From: UBA2336 sp964597075
GTDB lineage: Bacteria > Bacteroidota > Bacteroidia > Cytophagales > Cyclobacteriaceae
Direction: 5' to 3'
Length of the DNA stretch: 64,000 bases
Assembly: GCA_964597075.1 (NCBI GenBank)
Contig: CAZQXC010000003.1
Span: 1-64,000 of the forward strand
Below the pieces are notes generated by a model. The model saw only the letters and a program-made list of their open reading frames with translations, was not told where the DNA came from and did no database searches. This document shows, in pieces, positions 53,323 to 62,688 of the stretch; position 1 is the first letter of the stretch; each line of letters starts with the position of its first letter. The translations under genes were made by a program, and so were the position numbers.

Positions 53323-56172
53323 ATGGCGCGGGCAATAGCGGAGAAAAAAACTAAGGATTCTACCGGTTACGAATTCATCGAAATTATAGGTGCACGCGAG
53401 CATAACCTAAAAAATATCAGCCTCTCCTTTCCACGCAATAAGCTGGTGGTCATCACCGGCATTAGCGGAAGCGGGAAATCATCATTAGCGTTTGATACTA
53501 TTTATGCCGAAGGTCAGCGCAGGTATATGGAGAGTTTTTCAGCGTATGCCCGAAGTTTTCTGGGCAATCTTGAACGTCCTGATGTGGACAAAATCAATGG
53601 CCTCAGTCCTGTAATTTCTATCGAACAAAAAACAACATCACGTAATCCGCGTTCAACCGTTGGCACCGTAACGGAGATTTATGATTTTATGCGATTGCTG
53701 TTTGCCCGAACGGCAGAGTCATATTCTTACTTGAGTGGAGTAAAGATGATCCGGCAGTCCGAAGACCAGATTCTGGACGCTATTATCCAAAACTATCAAG
53801 GGAAAAAACTGGTGCTGCTAGCTCCTGTAGTAAAGGGTCGTAAAGGTCATTACCGTGAATTGTTTCAACAAATCCGAAAACAAGGATTCACCAAGGTGCG
53901 TGTAGATGGTATGGTACTGGATATCTCCCCTAAAATGCAGGTTGATCGATACAAAATTCATGACATCGAAATAGTCATCGATAGAATTTTGGTGGATAAA
54001 AAAGACAGGGCACGAATTGGTCAGTCCATAAATCGCTCGTTAAAAGAAGGGAAGGGAGTAATGATGGTGCTGGATGAAAACCAGAAGGCCCAACACTTTT
54101 CAAAATTTCTCATGGACCCCACCACCGGCCTTTCCTACGATGAGCCTGCCCCCAATACGTTCTCGTTTAACTCCCCTTATGGGGCTTGCCCGACATGTAA
54201 CGGCCTGGGACAGGTTGAAGAAATTACCGAAGAATCGGTAATTCCCGATAAAAAATTAAGCATTAGCCGTGGTGGAATTTTGCCTTTAGGTGAGTACCGC
54301 GACATCTGGATTTTTAAAAAAGTAGAAGCCATACTGAAGCGATACAAACTCACCCTCAGTACACCTATTAAAGACATTCCAAGAGATGTTTTAAAAGTAT
54401 TGCTGTATGGTGATGATGTTCCGGTAGCCGTGGCCTCGGTGAAATATCCTGGCACCGAATGGAACACCCGGTTTGAAGGCATTGTAACTTTTTTAGAGAA
54501 GCAACGCGATGAAGGATCGGAAGCCATTAAGCGGTGGGTGGAAGACTTTATGATTGTTAAAACCTGTCCGGAGTGCAACGGAGCGAGGTTGAGAAAGGAA
54601 TCACTTCATTTTATTATTGATGGTAAGAATATCGCCCAGCTTGCATCGCTTGATATAAAAAAACTCAATGACTGGTTTACCGGTTTGGAAAGCAGGATTA
54701 ATGAAAAGCAACGAACCATTGCTGGAGAAGTGTTAAAGGAGATTCGCAAGCGGATTGGTTTTTTATTAGATGTTGGTCTTGAATATTTAAATCTTGACAG
54801 ACCCTTACGAACCTTGAGCGGAGGCGAAGCCCAGCGTATACGGCTGGCTACGCAAATTGGTACACAACTGGTTGGGGTACTTTACATTTTAGATGAGCCC
54901 AGCATTGGTTTACACGCACGCGATAATGTGAAGCTGATAAAGGCCTTGAAAGATTTGCGTGACCTTGGTAACTCGGTTATTGTAGTGGAGCACGATAAGG
55001 AGATGATGCTGGAGTCGGATTACATTATTGATATTGGTCCTGGTGCCGGGCGGCATGGTGGGCAAGTAGTGGCAGAAGGTGAACCGAAATTATTTCTTCA
55101 GAGTAAAAGTACCACAGCTGAGTATTTAAAAGGAAAACTATCTATTGTTTATAAGAAGGATCGAAGGAAAGGATCAGGTAATAAATTATCACTATGGGGT
55201 GCACATGGTAATAACCTTAAAGCGGTGGATTTAAGTATTCCGTTAGGCACCTTCAGTTGTATTACCGGAGTATCAGGTAGCGGAAAATCTACCTTGATTC
55301 ACGAAACACTGTATCCAATCCTGAACAAGCATTTCTTTAATTCCAGAAAAGATCCTCTTGGTTTCAAAAAAGTAGAAGGCCTTGAGCACATCGATAAAGT
55401 GATTGAGGTAGATCAATCTCCTATAGGCAGAACACCACGCTCGAATCCGGCAACCTACACGGGAACATTTACGGATATCCGGGATTTGTTTGCTCAATTA
55501 CCCGAAGCAAAAATTCGAGGTTACAAGCCCGGAAGGTTTTCCTTTAATGTAAAGGGAGGAAGGTGCGAAACCTGTGAAGGAGCCGGATTGCGATTAATTG
55601 AAATGGAATTTCTTCCGGATGTTTATGTGCATTGCGAAACCTGTAAGGGCAGACGCTATAATCGTGAAACATTGGAAGTCAGGTTTAAAGGAAAATCGAT
55701 TTCTGATGTGTTGGATATGACAGTGGAAGAGGCTGTTACATTCTTTGAAAATCAGCCCAAGATTTTACGGAAAATAAAAACCCTGGATGACGTTGGCCTT
55801 GGTTATATCTCCCTCGGCCAACATGCTACTACGTTATCGGGAGGTGAGGCGCAGCGGGTAAAACTTGCTACCGAATTATCTAAACGCGATACAGGAAAGA
55901 CGTTTTACATTTTAGATGAGCCAACTACCGGGTTGCATTTTCAGGACATTGCCCATTTGTTGCATGTTTTGCATAAATTGGTAGATAAGGGCAACACAGT
56001 CTTAGTTATCGAGCACAATATGGATGTTATCAAGTCGGCTGATTATGTGGTTGACCTGGGTCCGGAAGGAGGGGAGAAAGGCGGTACTATTGTGGCCTCC
56101 GGCACACCAGAAGAAGTCTCTAAAAATCTATCCGGTTATACCGGAAGATTTTTGAGAGCGGAACTGAATTGA
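53323..56172 (+). CDS. uvrA: excinuclease ABC subunit A
   Basis: The 949-residue ATPase recognises DNA damage for nucleotide excision repair with UvrB and UvrC. Both ATP-binding halves are complete: Walker A GISGSGKSSLAF (near residue 45) and GVSGSGKSTLIH (near 648), each followed by an LSGGEAQRIRLA or LSGGEAQRVKLA signature, with two zinc-binding modules (CPTCNGLG and CPECNGAR in the first half, CETCEGAG ... CETCKGR in the second). The DNA-binding and UvrB-binding region lies between. Length is normal for UvrA1. Nearby genes are unrelated to repair. Cytosolic. Confidence 0.98.
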   Translation: MARAIAEKKTKDSTGYEFIEIIGAREHNLKNISLSFPRNKLVVITGISGSGKSSLAFDTIYAEGQRRYMESFSAYARSFLGNLERPDVDKINGLSPVISIEQKTTSRNPRSTVGTVTEIYDFMRLLFARTAESYSYLSGVKMIRQSEDQILDAIIQNYQGKKLVLLAPVVKGRKGHYRELFQQIRKQGFTKVRVDGMVLDISPKMQVDRYKIHDIEIVIDRILVDKKDRARIGQSINRSLKEGKGVMMVLDENQKAQHFSKFLMDPTTGLSYDEPAPNTFSFNSPYGACPTCNGLGQVEEITEESVIPDKKLSISRGGILPLGEYRDIWIFKKVEAILKRYKLTLSTPIKDIPRDVLKVLLYGDDVPVAVASVKYPGTEWNTRFEGIVTFLEKQRDEGSEAIKRWVEDFMIVKTCPECNGARLRKESLHFIIDGKNIAQLASLDIKKLNDWFTGLESRINEKQRTIAGEVLKEIRKRIGFLLDVGLEYLNLDRPLRTLSGGEAQRIRLATQIGTQLVGVLYILDEPSIGLHARDNVKLIKALKDLRDLGNSVIVVEHDKEMMLESDYIIDIGPGAGRHGGQVVAEGEPKLFLQSKSTTAEYLKGKLSIVYKKDRRKGSGNKLSLWGAHGNNLKAVDLSIPLGTFSCITGVSGSGKSTLIHETLYPILNKHFFNSRKDPLGFKKVEGLEHIDKVIEVDQSPIGRTPRSNPATYTGTFTDIRDLFAQLPEAKIRGYKPGRFSFNVKGGRCETCEGAGLRLIEMEFLPDVYVHCETCKGRRYNRETLEVRFKGKSISDVLDMTVEEAVTFFENQPKILRKIKTLDDVGLGYISLGQHATTLSGGEAQRVKLATELSKRDTGKTFYILDEPTTGLHFQDIAHLLHVLHKLVDKGNTVLVIEHNMDVIKSADYVVDLGPEGGEKGGTIVASGTPEEVSKNLSGYTGRFLRAELN

Positions 56173-56202
56173 CGTAATTGCATTCGAATTGAAAGGGTAA
56201 AA

Positions 56203-56451
56203 ATGAATTCTCAAACGCGCCAATATCTTTTTGGTTTAATTTTCATAGCCGTTGGTTGCTACCAGTTCTATATAAACGATATGCTCGAATTTTGGATGTA
56301 TGCCTGTGCAGGCTCAGCATTTATTTTCAATGCGTTGACTGCCGAGCCATATTTTTTATCCTATAAAAAGCCCTTGGTAATCCTTACGTGGATTTTAATC
56401 ATTGCGACTGGTATCCTGTTTTTCTACTTGCTACGCTATAAATTCTTCTGA
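56203..56451 (+). CDS. small membrane protein
   Basis: The 82-residue protein has three hydrophobic segments (YLFGLIFIAVGCYQFYI, FWMYACAGSAFIFNAL, PLVILTWILIIATGILFFYLL) and no recognised domain. It starts 31 bp after uvrA, with an A/G-rich region before the ATG (GAAAGGG), so it may be co-transcribed with it. Function unknown. Confidence 0.65.
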   Translation: MNSQTRQYLFGLIFIAVGCYQFYINDMLEFWMYACAGSAFIFNALTAEPYFLSYKKPLVILTWILIIATGILFFYLLRYKFF

Positions 56452-56496
56452 CCTCCACATATGTAATTACAGTAGAAAAGGTGAGTATGGAAGTAC

Positions 56497-56504
56497 TACC
56501 TTTG
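56497..56504 (+). promoter_or_regulatory. TAnnTTTG promoter element of the lytS/lytT-like operon
   Basis: TACCTTTG fits the Bacteroidota -7 consensus and ends 18 bp before the ATG at 56523. No clear -33 TTG at the expected spacing. Confidence 0.4.
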
Positions 56505-56522
56505 ACCTGATTAACGGCCTTT

Positions 56523-57582
56523 ATGGTTGACAATAAGAAGCGCATTTATTGGATTTTACAGATCAGTGGTTGGTCATCGTATGCCTTACTCCAAATTCTG
56601 ATTGGTGTAATTGCCTCCGGGCAAGGCTTTGGCTGGAGAAGGACTATTTTTTTCATAGCCGAANNNNNNNNNNTCCCTTTTTCTTTTTATTACCCATTTT
56701 TTTCGTTTGTATTTAAAAAAGCGCAAATGGATAAGGTTAAAAATTCCTAAGCTTATCCCTCGGGTTTTACTGGCATCCGGTGTGTTGGCGATTGTCGCCT
56801 ATTTTTTCAGGGTACCGCTTGGGTTTATAACAGGCCGTACAACCGTGATGGAATCGGCCTTCAATCCCGATCAGGTGCTTGGGCTTTCCATGGTTTACAT
56901 GGTATTCTTTTTCCTTTGGTCAGTATTTTATTTTACCTATCACTTTATTGAGCAGTATAACAAATCCTTGAAGTATGAGGCTTCTATGGTGGAGATTGAG
57001 TTAAATAATTTAAAATCTCAACTGAACCCCCATTTTATCTTTAATGCACTTAATAGTATTCGCGCCCTGGTAGATGAGAATCCCCAGAAATCGAAACAAG
57101 CCATTAATCAACTCTCCAATATTTTACGCAACTCGCTGGCATATGAAAAAAAGGAGCTAACCAGGTTCGAGGATGAACTCAAGATTGTTAAAGATTACCT
57201 GAGTCTCGAAAGTGTTCGGTTTGAGGAGCGGCTAAAGACCGACTTTAGTATTCACCCCCATTCTGCCGACTTTCGGGTGCCTCCCTTAATGATACAAACG
57301 TTGGTCGAGAATGGCGTGAAGCATGGTATTTCAAAATTAACGGAGGGTGGAGTTGTCCAACTCCGAACGTTTGTGGAAGATAATCGGTTGAGGATTCAGA
57401 TCCGAAATAGTGGGCAATTATTGAATGGGACACGCAAAGGCAAAACAGGCCTAGGCATACCGAATACTATACAGCGTTTAAAAATTTTATATGGAGATGA
57501 TGCCTCATTTAGAATGGTTAATGAAAATGATAATTTTGTACTTACAGAAATAGTAATACCTAAAAATCAACCCACAGCATGA
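56523..57582 (+). CDS. LytS/YehU-type sensor histidine kinase, interrupted by an assembly gap
   Basis: The N-terminal piece (MVDNKKRIYWILQISGWSSY ... FFIAE) is followed by ten Ns, after which the true frame continues as SLFLFITHFFRLYLKKRKW. The two sides are in different frames, so the N-run does not have the real length. Four or five membrane helices (to about residue 140) lead to the His_kinase domain: LNNLKSQLNPHFIFNALNSIR with the phosphorylated His, the N-box QTLVENGVKHGI, and the G-box GLGIPNTIQRLKILYG. It lacks the usual H-box of HisKA. The stop codon overlaps the start of the LytTR regulator by 4 bp (ATGA), so they form a two-component pair. Confidence 0.88.
56664..56673. other. assembly gap (10 Ns)
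   Basis: A run of ten Ns inside the histidine kinase gene. The protein frames on either side do not match across ten bases, so the real length is different from the number of Ns. Confidence 0.98.
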
Positions 57583-58304
57583 GAGCATTAATAATAGATG
57601 ATGAGCGCCTGGCGCGCAAAGAGTTGATGAAGTTACTGGAAGAGCATCCTTCCATAGAAATTATAGGCGAAGCAACACATGCTGATGAAGCGTTGAACAT
57701 GGTTAATGAGCTGAACCCCGATCTACTATTCCTGGATATCCAAATGCCGGGCAAAACAGGCTTTCAATTACTGGAAGATCTGGATGCCGTTCCGTTGGTA
57801 GTATTTACTACAGCTTACGATGAGTTTGCGCTGAAGGCTTTTCAGGTGAGTGCACTTGACTACCTGCTCAAACCCATTCAGCCCGAACGGCTGGCTGAGA
57901 CGATTTCAAAAATTTCTGAGAAGGAAAGAACAAAAGCAGCCGCCACTCACCCTGAAGGCGAAAAGAAATTAGGGCTGAACGATCAAGTATTTGTAAAGGA
58001 TGGGGAGCGATGCTGGTTTGTCAATCTTTCCAATATCAGACTGTTCGAATCGGATGGTAATTATATAAAAGTATACTTTGATTCAAATCGCCCCATGATT
58101 CATAAATCACTGAATGCACTGGATGAGAAGCTTGATGAGCGGGCTTTTTTTCGCGCCAGTCGTAAGCACATTGTTAACCTGAGCTGGGTTGAGGGCATTG
58201 AACCCTGGTTTAACGGAGGCCTTATGGTGAAACTAAAAGGTGGTGATAAAGTAGAGGTTAGTCGAAGGCAGGCCGCTAAATTTAAGGATATGATGAGCTT
58301 GTAG
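57579..58304 (+). CDS. LytTR-family response regulator
   Basis: The 241-residue regulator has a receiver domain (residues 1-120; acidic pocket IIDDER, phosphorylated Asp53 in LLFLDIQMPG, Lys in YLLKPIQ) and a LytTR DNA-binding domain (about 140-241; FVNLSNIRLFESDGNYIKVYF, then FFRASRKHIVNLSWVEGIEPW and KVEVSRRQAAKFKDM). LytTR regulators bind direct repeats upstream of envelope or secretion genes. It overlaps the kinase gene by 4 bp and is converted to an active form by it. It ends directly against the convergent TerB-like gene: the stop codons are adjacent. Confidence 0.95.
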   Translation: MRALIIDDERLARKELMKLLEEHPSIEIIGEATHADEALNMVNELNPDLLFLDIQMPGKTGFQLLEDLDAVPLVVFTTAYDEFALKAFQVSALDYLLKPIQPERLAETISKISEKERTKAAATHPEGEKKLGLNDQVFVKDGERCWFVNLSNIRLFESDGNYIKVYFDSNRPMIHKSLNALDEKLDERAFFRASRKHIVNLSWVEGIEPWFNGGLMVKLKGGDKVEVSRRQAAKFKDMMSL

Positions 58305-58673
58305 TTATTTAAGCACCAGTTCAATCAACTCTTTTTGCACGTTCCAGTCTTTGGCAAGTTTTAACATGGCCGTAGCCTCCATTTCTGTTACATAACCTTT
58401 CAGGTTATTAGCCTGCCACACCATATTTATCAGCTCTATTCGTTTATCCTTTGGATAGTCCGCAATAATGTCATTAAGAAAATCGCGTGCACGTTCAAAT
58501 GAGGTAAGGTAATCTTTGGCAATAAATTCTTGCGCCCATGCATATTCTTCGTGCGCATCAAGCTCATTGGCTGTTTGGTCGAGGTCATTTTTCTCCTCTT
58601 CATCCAACCCATGATAATGAAAGATCACGGATTTAAGAAGCATATAAACACGCTTTTCTTCTATCGATTTCAT
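58305..58673 (-). CDS. TerB-like helical protein of unknown function
   Basis: The 122-residue protein is all helix and acidic. The C-terminal part, KRIELINMVWQANNLKGYVTEMEATAMLKLAKDWNV, has the rhythm of the TerB/DjlA-N family (helix pairs with acidic metal-like sites), but no exact signature is present, so this is a weak family call. No signal peptide. It ends immediately next to the stop of the LytTR regulator gene and lies 24 bp downstream of the cyclase-family gene on the same strand, so it may be the last gene of a HemW-cyclase-TerB-like operon. Confidence 0.65.
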   Translation of the reverse strand: MKSIEEKRVYMLLKSVIFHYHGLDEEEKNDLDQTANELDAHEEYAWAQEFIAKDYLTSFERARDFLNDIIADYPKDKRIELINMVWQANNLKGYVTEMEATAMLKLAKDWNVQKELIELVLK

Positions 58674-58697
58674 GTGGGTCAGCTCACAAGCGGGAAA

Positions 58698-59459
58698 TTA
58701 CAAAACTTCTTTCAGCTTGTATAACACAGGTTTGCTCGGACTGGCATCCATTTCCAGGCTGGCAATTTGAAGGTTGAGTAAATAGACGCCATCGGCAACG
58801 CCATTGGGTATAAAGGTCAACTCAGTTATGGTGGCATGTTTACGGACCGCATCGGGGAACTTCCAAAAGGCTTTATGAGCAGCAAGTTTCCCATCATCAT
58901 CTTCTTTGTCCAGGCTGGGAAGATCAATGATGATATGCTGGATGCCCAGTTCAACAAGATGTTCAATTGTCCCAGCTTCCACATAGGGTGGATTAGTACC
59001 AGAGTATTGCTTTGTTTTTTTTGATTCAAAATTGGGGAGAGTCCGTATGACCATTGCTTGTGCGCCTGGAGCTGAAATTTTTTTGGCGAGCATCTCCCGG
59101 GTTATAACCAAGTCACCTGAAACACTTTTTTCAGGCTCAACCGAAACCAATTCAGTTATAAAATGAAAGTGATTGAGATTTTGGTTAACCGTAGCACCAT
59201 CTGTTGAAATATGCCCGTAGCATTCGGTATGGGTTCCATTTCCATGTGGAGTAATGGTTAGTTTCTGATGGTTGACTGATCCGCCATCTTTTACACTGCC
59301 AATAAAATTGCCCGATTTAATGGTTTCAAATTTCACGGGTTCGGCCCAATAACAATTGGGATTTTCATTATTGCCTTGATGAATGGGTAAAGAAATATCA
59401 ATCGGCTCATGCAGATTAGCAGAATACATTTTACCGACAAATGAGATTGTGACAATCAT
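58698..59459 (-). CDS. cyclase-family metal-dependent hydrolase (kynurenine formamidase-like)
   Basis: The 253-residue protein carries the cyclase/KynB metal motif HGNGTHTECYGH (HxxxTHxE, where canonical KynB has Asp) early in the chain and further His/Glu residues later (DLPSLDKEDDDGKLAAHKAFW). The family hydrolyses N-formylkynurenine or acts on other cyclic amides; here the reaction is not fixed. Its start overlaps the stop of hemW (TAATG), so the two are translationally coupled. No tryptophan catabolism genes are nearby, so a kynurenine role is not supported by context. Confidence 0.82.
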   Translation of the reverse strand: MIVTISFVGKMYSANLHEPIDISLPIHQGNNENPNCYWAEPVKFETIKSGNFIGSVKDGGSVNHQKLTITPHGNGTHTECYGHISTDGATVNQNLNHFHFITELVSVEPEKSVSGDLVITREMLAKKISAPGAQAMVIRTLPNFESKKTKQYSGTNPPYVEAGTIEHLVELGIQHIIIDLPSLDKEDDDGKLAAHKAFWKFPDAVRKHATITELTFIPNGVADGVYLLNLQIASLEMDASPSKPVLYKLKEVL

Positions 59460-60589
59460 TACTTTTCTACAAATAGATCGGAAGCAATTTTATCCGCAAG
59501 GAGTTTTCCTTTTCGGGTTAGGGTTAACACATTATTAGTTAGTGAGGCCAGGCCGCGCTCAACTAATTCTTGAATATACACACTATTTTTTTGAAGTAAG
59601 TTAACGCCATAGTCGTGAAGCAGCTTAGTCAGGTTGGTTCCCCATTGAGTCCTCAATGTGGTAAGAATGTATTCATTGATTTTATCTTCTGTGGCAAGTA
59701 ATTCACGTTCAGCGGGTATTCTATTTTGTTGAATGGACTTCAGGTACAGATGATTGTTAGGAATGTTGAACTGCCTGACCATTCCATTATAGGAATGCGC
59801 ACTGGGCCCTATGCCAAGGTATTTTTCCTGTTTCCAATAGCTGCTGTTGTGACGCGAGTGGAAACCGGGTTGGGCAAAATTTGAAATCTCATAATGTTCA
59901 TAGCCGGAAACTTGCAAACGATCCATAAGCATCTCCAACTGATGTGCAGCCGCATCATCTTCCACTGTTTTTAATTTTCCTGCGGCCGACCATTTACCGA
60001 ATACCGTTTTCTCTTCTATAGTTAATGAGTAGCATGAAAGGTGCTCTGGCTTTAACAACAGAGCCCGCTCAATATCCTCCGTCCAACGACTATTATCCTG
60101 ACCCGGGATAGCATAAATCAGGTCGATGCTGATGTTCTCAAATCCTGCTTTCCGCGCAAGGTGAACAGCATTAACTGCCGTAACCGAATCATGCGCCCGG
60201 TTCATAAACTTTAGTAGATCGTCATGAAAGGTTTGGATTCCAATACTTAACCGATTAATGCCAGCAAGACTGAATGCCCTAAGCGCTTCAGCAGTAAGAT
60301 CATCCGGGTTAGCTTCAAGGGTTACTTCGGCCTGTGAGGTAACGGTGTAAAACTCTTGAACCGTGCGAAGAACAGATTGAAGCTGACTACCCTGCAAGAG
60401 GGAAGGTGTACCGCCACCAAAGTAAATGGTGTTAATGGGCTCGTTTTGCAAAAAATCTTTTTGAAGATGGAGCTCCCTCACCATGGCTTGCACGAGTTCA
60501 GCTTTTATTTCCTGATTGGTAGAAAAATGGAAGTCGCAGTAATAGCAGGCTTGTTTACAGAAGGGTATATGAAAGTAAAGACCGGCCAT
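59459..60589 (-). CDS. hemW: radical SAM heme chaperone HemW
   Basis: The 376-residue protein has the radical SAM cluster motif at its N-terminus, IPFCKQACYYCDFHF (Cys11, Cys15, Cys18), followed by YFGGGTPSLL and the HemW-specific ANPDDLT, NRLSIGIQTF and SIDLIYAIPGQ. The C-terminal winged-helix HemN domain is short (EYILTTLRTQWGTNL). HemW binds heme and delivers it to respiratory enzymes; it is not the coproporphyrinogen oxidase HemN, because the first motif has the HemW arrangement. A TAnnTTTG element lies 7 bp before the ATG. It heads the small operon with the cyclase-family gene. Confidence 0.93.
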   Translation of the reverse strand: MAGLYFHIPFCKQACYYCDFHFSTNQEIKAELVQAMVRELHLQKDFLQNEPINTIYFGGGTPSLLQGSQLQSVLRTVQEFYTVTSQAEVTLEANPDDLTAEALRAFSLAGINRLSIGIQTFHDDLLKFMNRAHDSVTAVNAVHLARKAGFENISIDLIYAIPGQDNSRWTEDIERALLLKPEHLSCYSLTIEEKTVFGKWSAAGKLKTVEDDAAAHQLEMLMDRLQVSGYEHYEISNFAQPGFHSRHNSSYWKQEKYLGIGPSAHSYNGMVRQFNIPNNHLYLKSIQQNRIPAERELLATEDKINEYILTTLRTQWGTNLTKLLHDYGVNLLQKNSVYIQELVERGLASLTNNVLTLTRKGKLLADKIASDLFVEK

Positions 60590-60596
60590 AACGCTA

Positions 60597-60604
60597 CAAA
60601 ACTA
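60597..60604 (-). promoter_or_regulatory. TAnnTTTG element for hemW
   Basis: On the minus strand TAGTTTTG lies 7 nt before the ATG at 60589. The short distance implies a very short or absent leader. Confidence 0.45.
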
Positions 60605-60659
60605 ATGCAATTATAGAGTCAGTACTGTGAATCAGTTTTAGAATGCTCCGGTATTCTGA

Positions 60660-60667
60660 TAATTTTG
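60660..60667 (+). promoter_or_regulatory. TAnnTTTG element for the DUF4271 gene
   Basis: TAATTTTG lies 7 nt before the ATG at 60675, again implying a very short leader. It would be the promoter of the DUF4271-hemD unit. Confidence 0.45.
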
Positions 60668-60674
60668 AGCACAC

Positions 60675-61760
60675 ATGAAGCAAATCTGGTTTTTTATAAT
60701 AGGTCTAATTCTGGCACAGCATGCGATGGCACAGGGCTATTTTGTTAAAAAGCATTTGCAATCTGATTGGCAGGTGTTTGAAGCGGGTAAATACCGTGGT
60801 TTTTTAGAAACCGATAAGGTTAAGAGCATTTATATTCCTTTAGAAGCCTTACGTTATAAAGGTGACAAACTGATGGTGGAAAGTGACGGTGAATTTAGCT
60901 TGTTTGTGAATGATCAGTTGTTTATCGATCAGACAAAAAGCCTAATGATGTCAATGGATAGTTTTCCTGCTAAAGCGATTATGCTAAGCATATATAGGAA
61001 TGATGGGATATCGCCTCAAAGTTTTAAAACAGTAATAGCTACTCAAATTTCCGTACCGGCATTGAATGAACCTATTTTACGAAAAGGAAATGATGCGCGG
61101 AACTTTGTGATTGCTGCAGGCCTGCTGTTAATAGTATTTTTTGTTTTCATCTTAAGGCTTAACCCAAAGTTAACATTTCATTATTTCTCGCTATCTAAAT
61201 TGTTCTCTTTGCGGGAGAGTGATGAGAATCAAATGTTTGCACGAATTGCCAGCAGTGCAAATGTTTTGTTTTATTTATTTGCTTCGTTATTGGTTGGTCT
61301 TGCAATAATGGGGATGGTAATCGGTTTAACGCCTGAATATAAATTTCAGCATTTCCTCAGCGCGCAGTCATTTATCGAAATAAGTGTTCGATGGCTCCTG
61401 GTTAGTGGTATAGTCTTACTTACCTTTTTGTGCAAGGCAGTGGTGATTTATTTTTTTTCTATACTGTATAATATGGGCGACCAATCGGGCTTCCAGTTTT
61501 TGGGTTTTATAAGATCGGCACTCCTGATTGCCGTTTTGTTAACAGCATTTACCACCACATTCTTTATCATGAATGGAACTCATGAGGGTTGGTATTCATT
61601 TTTATATGAATCGTTACGATGGATAATGGTGGGCTGGATTGTACTTATTTTTTTAAAGTTGATTAGACGGGTGCCCTTCTCAGCGTTTCATTTATTTTCG
61701 TACATTTGTGCCACCGAATTAATACCCTTTCTAGTAGCTGTTAAAGTACTTTACGAGTAA
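60675..61760 (+). CDS. DUF4271 family membrane protein
   Basis: The 361-residue protein has a signal peptide (MKQIWFFIIGLILAQHAMAQ), a periplasmic beta-rich domain to about residue 135, then about seven hydrophobic helices, with the DUF4271 closing sequence PFSAFHLFSYICATELIPFLVAVKVLYE. The family is limited to Bacteroidota and its function is unknown. The gene lies three bases before hemD and upstream of porP and gldK; this order is found in other Bacteroidota and ties DUF4271 loosely to the type IX secretion region. It has its own promoter element 7 bp upstream. Confidence 0.88.
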   Translation: MKQIWFFIIGLILAQHAMAQGYFVKKHLQSDWQVFEAGKYRGFLETDKVKSIYIPLEALRYKGDKLMVESDGEFSLFVNDQLFIDQTKSLMMSMDSFPAKAIMLSIYRNDGISPQSFKTVIATQISVPALNEPILRKGNDARNFVIAAGLLLIVFFVFILRLNPKLTFHYFSLSKLFSLRESDENQMFARIASSANVLFYLFASLLVGLAIMGMVIGLTPEYKFQHFLSAQSFIEISVRWLLVSGIVLLTFLCKAVVIYFFSILYNMGDQSGFQFLGFIRSALLIAVLLTAFTTTFFIMNGTHEGWYSFLYESLRWIMVGWIVLIFLKLIRRVPFSAFHLFSYICATELIPFLVAVKVLYE

Positions 61761-61783
61761 AGGTGAATCCAGTACAAGTTGAT

Positions 61784-62575
61784 ATGAGCGAAAAAGTGAA
61801 CGACCGGATGCGTAAAGTAAAGAGCATCTTGGTAACGCAAGAAGCACCCACTGATCCCAACTCCCCGTATTTCAAATTGGTTGAGAAATTTAATCTGAAG
61901 ATAGATTTTCGTCCGTTTATACAGGTTGATCCGGTTCCTGCCAAGGAATTCCGAAAACAAAAGATTGATATTCTTGACCACACGGCCATTATTTTTACCA
62001 GCCGTAACGCTGTCGATCATTNNNNNNNNNNTCATTTTTTTCAGATTTGCCAGGAATTGAAAGTGGAAATGCCTGCCGATATGAAGTACTTCTGTATTTC
62101 GGAGCAGACCTCAAACTACCTTCAGAAATACATAATCATCCGAAAACGAAAAATTTTTACAGGTCTTAAAACCACACAGGATCTTCTGGAAATCTTAAAA
62201 AAGCACAAAAACGAGAAGTACCTTTTTCCCTGTTCAGATATTCGTAAAAATGACATACCTGACTTTTTAAAAGAGAATGGTTTCACCTTCGCAGAAGCCA
62301 TCATTTACAACACTGTCGCTAGTGACCTGTCAGACCTTAAAGAAGTTTTCTACGATGTGCTTGCCTTCTTCAGTCCTTCAGGCATCAATTCCTTGTTGGT
62401 TAACTTCCCCGACTTCAAGCAAAATAATACCCGTATTGCCGCGTTTGGTCCTACTACGGCTAAGGCTGTAAAGGATGCCGGTTTACTTCTGGATATTGAG
62501 GCCCCGCTTCCCAATGCTCCGTCAATGACCGGGGCTATTGAACTTTACATTAAGAAGGCAAACGGTGTCAAATAA
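61784..62575 (+). CDS. hemD: uroporphyrinogen-III synthase, interrupted by an assembly gap
   Basis: The protein of about 263 residues matches the Bacteroidota HemD group: KSILVTQEAPTDPNSPYFKL, IIFTSRNAVDH, KYFCISEQTSNYLQKYI, FLFPCSDIRKNDIPDFL, VLAFFSPSGINSLL and FGPTTAKAVKDAG. It closes the hydroxymethylbilane ring in heme synthesis. The ATG at 61784 is preferred over a GTG at 61763. Ten Ns at 62022-62031 fall between AVDH and HFFQIC. The same few bases (CATT...) appear on both sides, so the true sequence is probably a simple AVDHFFQIC with no gap. It lies 95 bp ahead of the PorP gene. Confidence 0.86.
   Translation: MSEKVNDRMRKVKSILVTQEAPTDPNSPYFKLVEKFNLKIDFRPFIQVDPVPAKEFRKQKIDILDHTAIIFTSRNAVDHXXXXHFFQICQELKVEMPADMKYFCISEQTSNYLQKYIIIRKRKIFTGLKTTQDLLEILKKHKNEKYLFPCSDIRKNDIPDFLKENGFTFAEAIIYNTVASDLSDLKEVFYDVLAFFSPSGINSLLVNFPDFKQNNTRIAAFGPTTAKAVKDAGLLLDIEAPLPNAPSMTGAIELYIKKANGVK
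62022..62031. other. assembly gap (10 Ns)
   Basis: Ten Ns between TCATT and TCATTTTTTT. The repeated flank and the protein context suggest that two contig ends overlapped at a T homopolymer and were joined with a spacer. Confidence 0.98.
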
Positions 62576-62688
62576 CTAATTCATTCATTGGAATTTACAA
62601 ATAGGTGTTTTTTATTACACTTTAATTACATGCGCTTTGAAAGTGTCGTAAAAAAGCATTTACTTTAACCTTGCATGTTATCACGTTA

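Noticed and set aside
56523..56750. A separate 75-residue protein reading through the Ns
   Set aside because: The frame after the gap differs from the kinase frame; continuation as THFFRLYLKKRKW in the other frame fits LytS proteins, so this is one interrupted gene.
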